From positions 51,338,540-51,402,539 of the forward strand of contig NC_057916.1 in NCBI RefSeq assembly GCF_018873765.1: a stretch of 64,000 nucleotides of DNA. The letters are read 5' to 3'. Below are positions 60,217 through 64,000 of this stretch, in pieces. Position numbers and translations under genes: made by a program. Source of the stretch: Telopea speciosissima (Eukaryota > Streptophyta > Magnoliopsida > Proteales > Proteaceae). How positions within the stretch are numbered: the first letter of the stretch is position 1; each line of letters begins with the position of its first letter. The notes under the pieces were generated by a model. The model made no database searches and had not been told where the DNA came from. It saw only the letters and a program-made list of their open reading frames with translations.

Positions 60217-60327
60217 ATGGCGGCCATGGCGATAGGGATGATGGACGGTGCTTATTTTGTCGGCAGGAATGAGATTCTTAGTTGGATCAATGCCATGCTT
60301 CAGCTCAATATCTCCAGGGTAGAAGAG
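60217..60327 (+). CDS. EB1C: First coding exon of an EB1C-like microtubule end-binding protein
   Basis: ATG at 60217, 37 codons opening MAAMAIGMMDGAYFVGRNEI, then GT at 60328-60329 (GAAGAG|GTAATT). The sequence matches the start of the calponin-homology domain of plant EB1 proteins, which track growing microtubule plus ends. The GMMD...AYFVGR start is that of the EB1C type (family knowledge). A C/T-rich leader and a possible 5'-UTR intron lie upstream. The second exon (ACSGAVHCQL in relatives) is not found in the next 3.6 kb, which hold repeats and an antisense UBP fragment. The gene either continues past the right edge with a long intron or is a stranded exon. Confidence 0.8.
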
Positions 60328-61089
60328 GTAATTTTCCCCTCTTTTTTTTTCTTCCCCCCCCCCCCACCCCCCCACCACACAAAAGGACACTGATATTGTA
60401 GGTTTTCATGAACTTTCTAGTGTTCGGTTCGTGTTGCTTTCATCCCTTTTGTGTTATCTGTTGAATATGAAATGGAACAGATTTATCTGCTTCTAGAGTG
60501 AACGCATATGTGTGCTCGACTATGTCTGTGTTAAGGAATTCATTACACTTTGGCGCTACTTCACTAGCCACTGGGAAAATAAAGTGCTTAAGTAGTTAAT
60601 TTTGCACTGAAAATTTGACATGACTATGGAGCATGGTTACATGCAGTGTAAACTTATTTACTTTTTTCATTTTCCCATTTTTGCGTTATACTCTTGTGAA
60701 ATGGCATTCAAAATTTAAACTTTATATCCTATTGTTCAAACATCTAATTTTACTTTTAAGGGGGGGGGGGGGGGAATCTGTGTGTGTAGGTGGTAGTTCA
60801 GAGTGCTAATGCTGTAGAGAAGTCATTCATATTTAAAGATTCCACCACAATAACAACTTTATCAGATCAAAAGTACAAAACACATTACACTAGCCGACTA
60901 TCAGAAGCAGAGCTTGCCTAACTGCTGGAACTGAACAAATTAATGAGCCAAAGATACCATTGAGAGAACTGACCAAAGTGCACAGCGGTGACGCCGGGGG
61001 TTGATCCTTTCTCAAGAGGTTTATGGAGGGCCGAGAGTGAATGGTTGCAGACGCCTGGCTCGCTGACAAAATCGTTGCCGCTTCCCTCT
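60328..61089. other. Presumed EB1C intron 1, first part
   Basis: Starts with C-rich runs (about 60352-60374), then unremarkable sequence, a G-run of about 16 at 60760, and the part of the inverted repeat copy that differs from 52373-52715. No exon recognised. Confidence 0.4.
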
Positions 61090-61445
61090 TCGTTTTTTCT
61101 TTGGAAATAGTATAGAGACAGGAGAGAGATGAGAGAGAAGAGACGAGAGAGAGGAGAGAGAGGAGACGTGAGAGAGGAGTAAATCCAAAGAGAGACGTGA
61201 GAGAGGAGACGTGAGAGTTGCAGTTTCATTGAGAAACTGCAAACGTGGAGAGAGGAGAGAGAAGAGAGTGGTTTTGAGGAAAGAATGGAGAGAGGAGAGA
61301 GCGAGAGTCACTTGTTGTTTGGGAACCACCATCGTGAAGTGCATTTCACCTTACAACCGTTGGATTTCTCTCTGACACGTGTCGAACATCCCTAAAGAGA
61401 ACCTCACAACCGTATGCGTGAGGGAACCTTAGAGGAAAAAAATCC
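61090..61445 (-). repeat. Repeat R, minus copy
   Basis: Inverted match to 52373-52715. It runs on the minus strand from GGATTTTTTTCCTCTAAGG (61445) to TATTTCCAAAGAAAAAACG (about 61090). Downstream on that strand lies a different sequence with open phrases such as GVTAVHFGQFSQW, not kelch. Confidence 0.7.
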
Positions 61446-61497
61446 ACACTACCACCGCCTGGTCTATCATTTTCACTTTCGCCAGAATGGGACAAGA

Positions 61498-61916
61498 TTG
61501 GAAGAACCACCAAAAATGTCAAAATCCCATTACTGAAGGCAAAATAAAGAAACTATGCTATATTTAATGCGTATAATATTGCATTTTGCAATGCAAGAAG
61601 ACATATTTACTTCCCCCCCCCCCCCTTCCCCATGACAAAAGAAAAACTACAGATATTACATCGAACAAATTCCCCACCATAGCAAATTCCAACATAAGCC
61701 ACAATTTCTGAATAGACCAACACTACTACCACACTAATATTGGAAGAACCATCAGAAATGTCAAAATCCCATCAATGAAGGCAAGATAAATAAACTATGC
61801 CATATTTAATACGTATAATATTGCATTTTGCAATGCAAGATAACATATTTACTCATTTACAACCCCCCCCCCCTCCTTTCCCCATGAGGAAAGAAAAGCT
61901 ACAGATATTACATCGG
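61498..61916 (+). repeat. Tandem duplication with C-runs
   Basis: Unit 61498-61663 (TGGAAGAACCACCAAAAATG ... GATATTACATCG) recurs at 61739-61916 with scattered changes, about 242 bp apart. Each unit ends with a C-run next to CCTTTCCCC. Confidence 0.75.
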
Positions 61917-62100
61917 CACTTTGCCTGTATTTCCATAACTCTTTCAAATAATATGCCAACTGGAGCATGTCAAGAACCACTCTGGCAATAGAAAAAAAGC
62001 CCCCAACATTATTTCAACAAGAACTAGTATATCAACTCAACAAAGCGCTGTACCTAGAGGCTAAACTTCCTGAGATACAATGCAAACACTTACTGTATAC

Positions 62101-62747
62101 CTTGAAAATGATAAAAGGAATTTGTTTTGGAATACGGAAGCACTTGACTTTATCATGATCCACAAGATCAAAATAAATATCCCTCGCAATCTGCATAATG
62201 AGATCCGCATCTTGTGCAACCTAATGGTAGGAAACAACTACTTTAGTAAGAAAGCAAGTAGTCACCAAATTCTACCTCTGGGTAGACAATCAATGATTCA
62301 AAAAGCCATGCCGCATATATTTACCTTTATGATTGTATAAAAATGACCCTCTGCCTTTTCCCTCTTCTTGTGCTCCTTTTCTTCCTGTTCTTTCTTCCAC
62401 AACGAGTATCTTACCCTAAGGTGTTTAGCAATGTCCTCCTCATCCACGTTACAAACTATTTTCTCCTTGTCACTTTCACGTATATAGACAAGCATGTAGG
62501 GATTGGAGTATTTCATCGGGTCATAGATTGTGTTGCTGAAGCCAGGATTTGTCTATGGTAATTGATTGGAGAAAAGATGGAAAGAATGAACACATGTTAA
62601 AAGGACATGCCAGCTGAAGGATCCTTGGAGAAAGTGCACTTATAAGTACATGGGTTGCAAGAATTCACCTTTTCCTCATCATAATACTGCTCTTTCAAGG
62701 CCTTCTTCGTATCTTCTTTTGTTACCCGCTCGTCATAAAACTTGAAC
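62101..62747 (-). pseudogene. UBP12: Three exons of a UBP12/13-like ubiquitin protease, partial
   Basis: Minus-strand exons with GT-AG boundaries. 62747-62669: FKFYDERVTKEDTKKAL, end of the peptidase C19 domain. 62552-62325: NPGFSNTIYDPMKYSNPYML, then YIRESDKEKIVCNVDEEDIA and a Lys/Glu-rich helix. 62220-62101: DLVDHDKVKCFRIPKQ. They fit consecutive exons of plant UBP12/UBP13, deubiquitinases with an N-terminal MATH domain. Frames are open and splice sites present. The catalytic Cys and His boxes, the MATH domain and the C-terminal part are not in the window: the preceding His-box exon is not found upstream to 64000, nor the next exon down to 61500. Most likely a displaced gene fragment; a distant exon beyond the window cannot be excluded. 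The gene symbol names the family only. Confidence 0.7.
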
Positions 62748-63708
62748 CTGAATATAACAACTTAAATGTTATTATTGAGAATTAATGATTGATATACTCA
62801 CAACAATGTTGGACCATACAACAATAGCTTGTCAGAAATCTTTGACAGTTCATTTCTTAAACTATGATACAGAATCACGAGGCAGTCAAGCATTAAGCTC
62901 TCACAAAAACATGAATCAGACTGCACAAGCCAATGCTTCAACCCACACAGAAACCACATCTGAGCAGTGGAAAGGTGAAAAGCCAATATCAAGAAAAACC
63001 ACCAATAAGACACTATAACTAACATAAAGTTCAAGAACTAGTGAACCAGCTTATGAGTTTACAAGAGCTGAATCGGTGGGGTAAACTTTTCACACCTTCT
63101 ACACTATATATATCATAGCCATGGTTTTGACGTTCATTACCGGCTTGTCCAGTCTGAACTCTAAACTGGTATATGGCCGGACTGATCCTATATATTTTGA
63201 ACCATGAATCACCTAAACCACCCACGACAATACAGTTTTTTCATACGAGTACCCTAAACATGGCAGAATACAGATAGGTTCAGCTCCCAAAATCAAGCAC
63301 AATTCTTTCATACAAGTTTCCAAATCTTGGAAAAAAACACTTGCAATTTAACAGACTGCAAATTATGAAATCATCTATTCGAGTTCCAGCAATACTCTTA
63401 AATTTCAAAACAGTTCAATGCTTACAGAGGATACTCATAACGATCATTTGTCTACAACAATAAAAGCCAATAAATTAAACCATTTTCAGAAGAGAATATC
63501 AAAATAATTATTGGGGGTGAACTTATTCTCCCAGCAAAAGAATTCAGTTATTATTATAATTGAGAAAAAAAAATTCAGTTCATAGTGCAAAGAATAATAA
63601 TAATAATAATATAATGGCTCAACCAAACTGATAAACCCAAATTCACACCAACCAATCAGAGGCCACCACGTGTCCTGACCCAAAGAGGTGGACTAAGACA
63701 GGACGAAC
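62748..63708. other. No gene recognised
   Basis: A/T-rich sequence with an AATAATAATAAT run near 63592. No UBP, EB1C or transposon exon seen. Confidence 0.35.
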
Positions 63709-63885
63709 GAATGACCACACTCCGCGGGAGCTACTCCGAATGTGCTCCGAATGACCACACTCCGCGGGCGCTGATCCGAATGACCACACTCTGCGGGCAC
63801 TGCTCCAAATGACCACACTCCGTGGGCATTGCTCCGAATGACCACACTCCGCGGGCGCTGATCCACATGACCACACTCCGCAGCC
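63709..63885 (+). repeat. 29-bp minisatellite
   Basis: About six copies of GAATGACCACACTCCGCGGG followed by CGCTGATCC or close variants. The first copy has an 11-base addition. It is G/C-rich against an A/T-rich flank. Confidence 0.85.
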
Positions 63886-64000
63886 AGTCACGTAGTCCTG
63901 ACGGACTCAAACACCAGGGACCTTATCTACCACGTAGAAGGGTCTATCCACTAAGGACATTAACCCTACTGGGACACTACCTCCCAGAGGAAGACAACCA
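63886..64000. other. Window end, no gene seen
   Basis: Mixed sequence after the minisatellite with ACCACGTAGAAGGG and CCTACTGGGACAC. Too short to assign. Confidence 0.3.

Noticed and set aside
63709..63885. CRISPR-like array
   Set aside because: Units are contiguous without unique spacers, and the genome is plant nuclear.
63643..63891. Minus-strand frame with Cys/Ser repeats
   Set aside because: It is a read-through of the 29-bp minisatellite; the peptide periodicity follows the DNA repeat.

Overview
This is nuclear DNA of a flowering plant, and almost all of it is transposable elements. The evidence is the mix of families: Tekay-like chromovirus, Athila/Tat-like and TNT1-like copia LTR elements, an L1-type LINE and an RTE-type LINE, MITE-like insertions, and fragments of plant genes (F-box/kelch, C2-domain, FAR1-like, EB1C, UBP12/13) with GT-AG introns. 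The species cannot be told. There is no bacterial, organellar or CRISPR signal.

Layout. 1-15384: Tekay-like element A on the minus strand. Its 3' LTR runs off the left edge and its 5' LTR is split by a truncated Athila/Tat element (8899-13457, plus strand). Element A itself sits inside the 3' LTR of a second Tekay-like element, B (15385-28695, minus strand). 28696-30357: an Athila/Tat LTR, inverted relative to the first one. 30401-34881: a 5'-truncated copia element whose LTR is followed by another primer binding site. 35839-41591: a nearly full-length L1 LINE (minus) with a 15-bp target duplication. About 43650-44640: LTR-like sequence. 45640-51062: an RTE LINE (plus) broken by a foldback element and by a MITE, followed by a second RTE tail. 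52373-64000: a gene-like zone with a kelch pseudogene, a C2-domain last exon, a FAR1-like pseudogene, the first coding exon of an EB1C-like gene, antisense UBP12/13 exons and a 29-bp minisatellite.

The most unusual unit is shared by elements A and B. Between each 5' LTR and gag lies a gene on the opposite strand (6808-8127 and 24245-25600), about 440-450 codons long, preceded by its own leader and a 116-bp intron in both copies. The leader carries a self-complementary cassette built on CTGGGCGATG / CATCGCCCAG, and the same cassette recurs inside the LTRs (seven sites in all). Each element also keeps a 73-residue sense ORF upstream of gag.

The coding frames of both Tekay gag-pol genes, both antisense genes, the Athila gag-protease and the FAR1-like gene contain no frameshift but several stops. 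Most of those stops fit C-to-T change at CAA, CAG, CGA or TGG codons, which suggests decay by cytosine deamination in methylated chromatin. No element looks autonomous. The EB1C exon is the only piece that may belong to a working host gene, continuing past the right edge.
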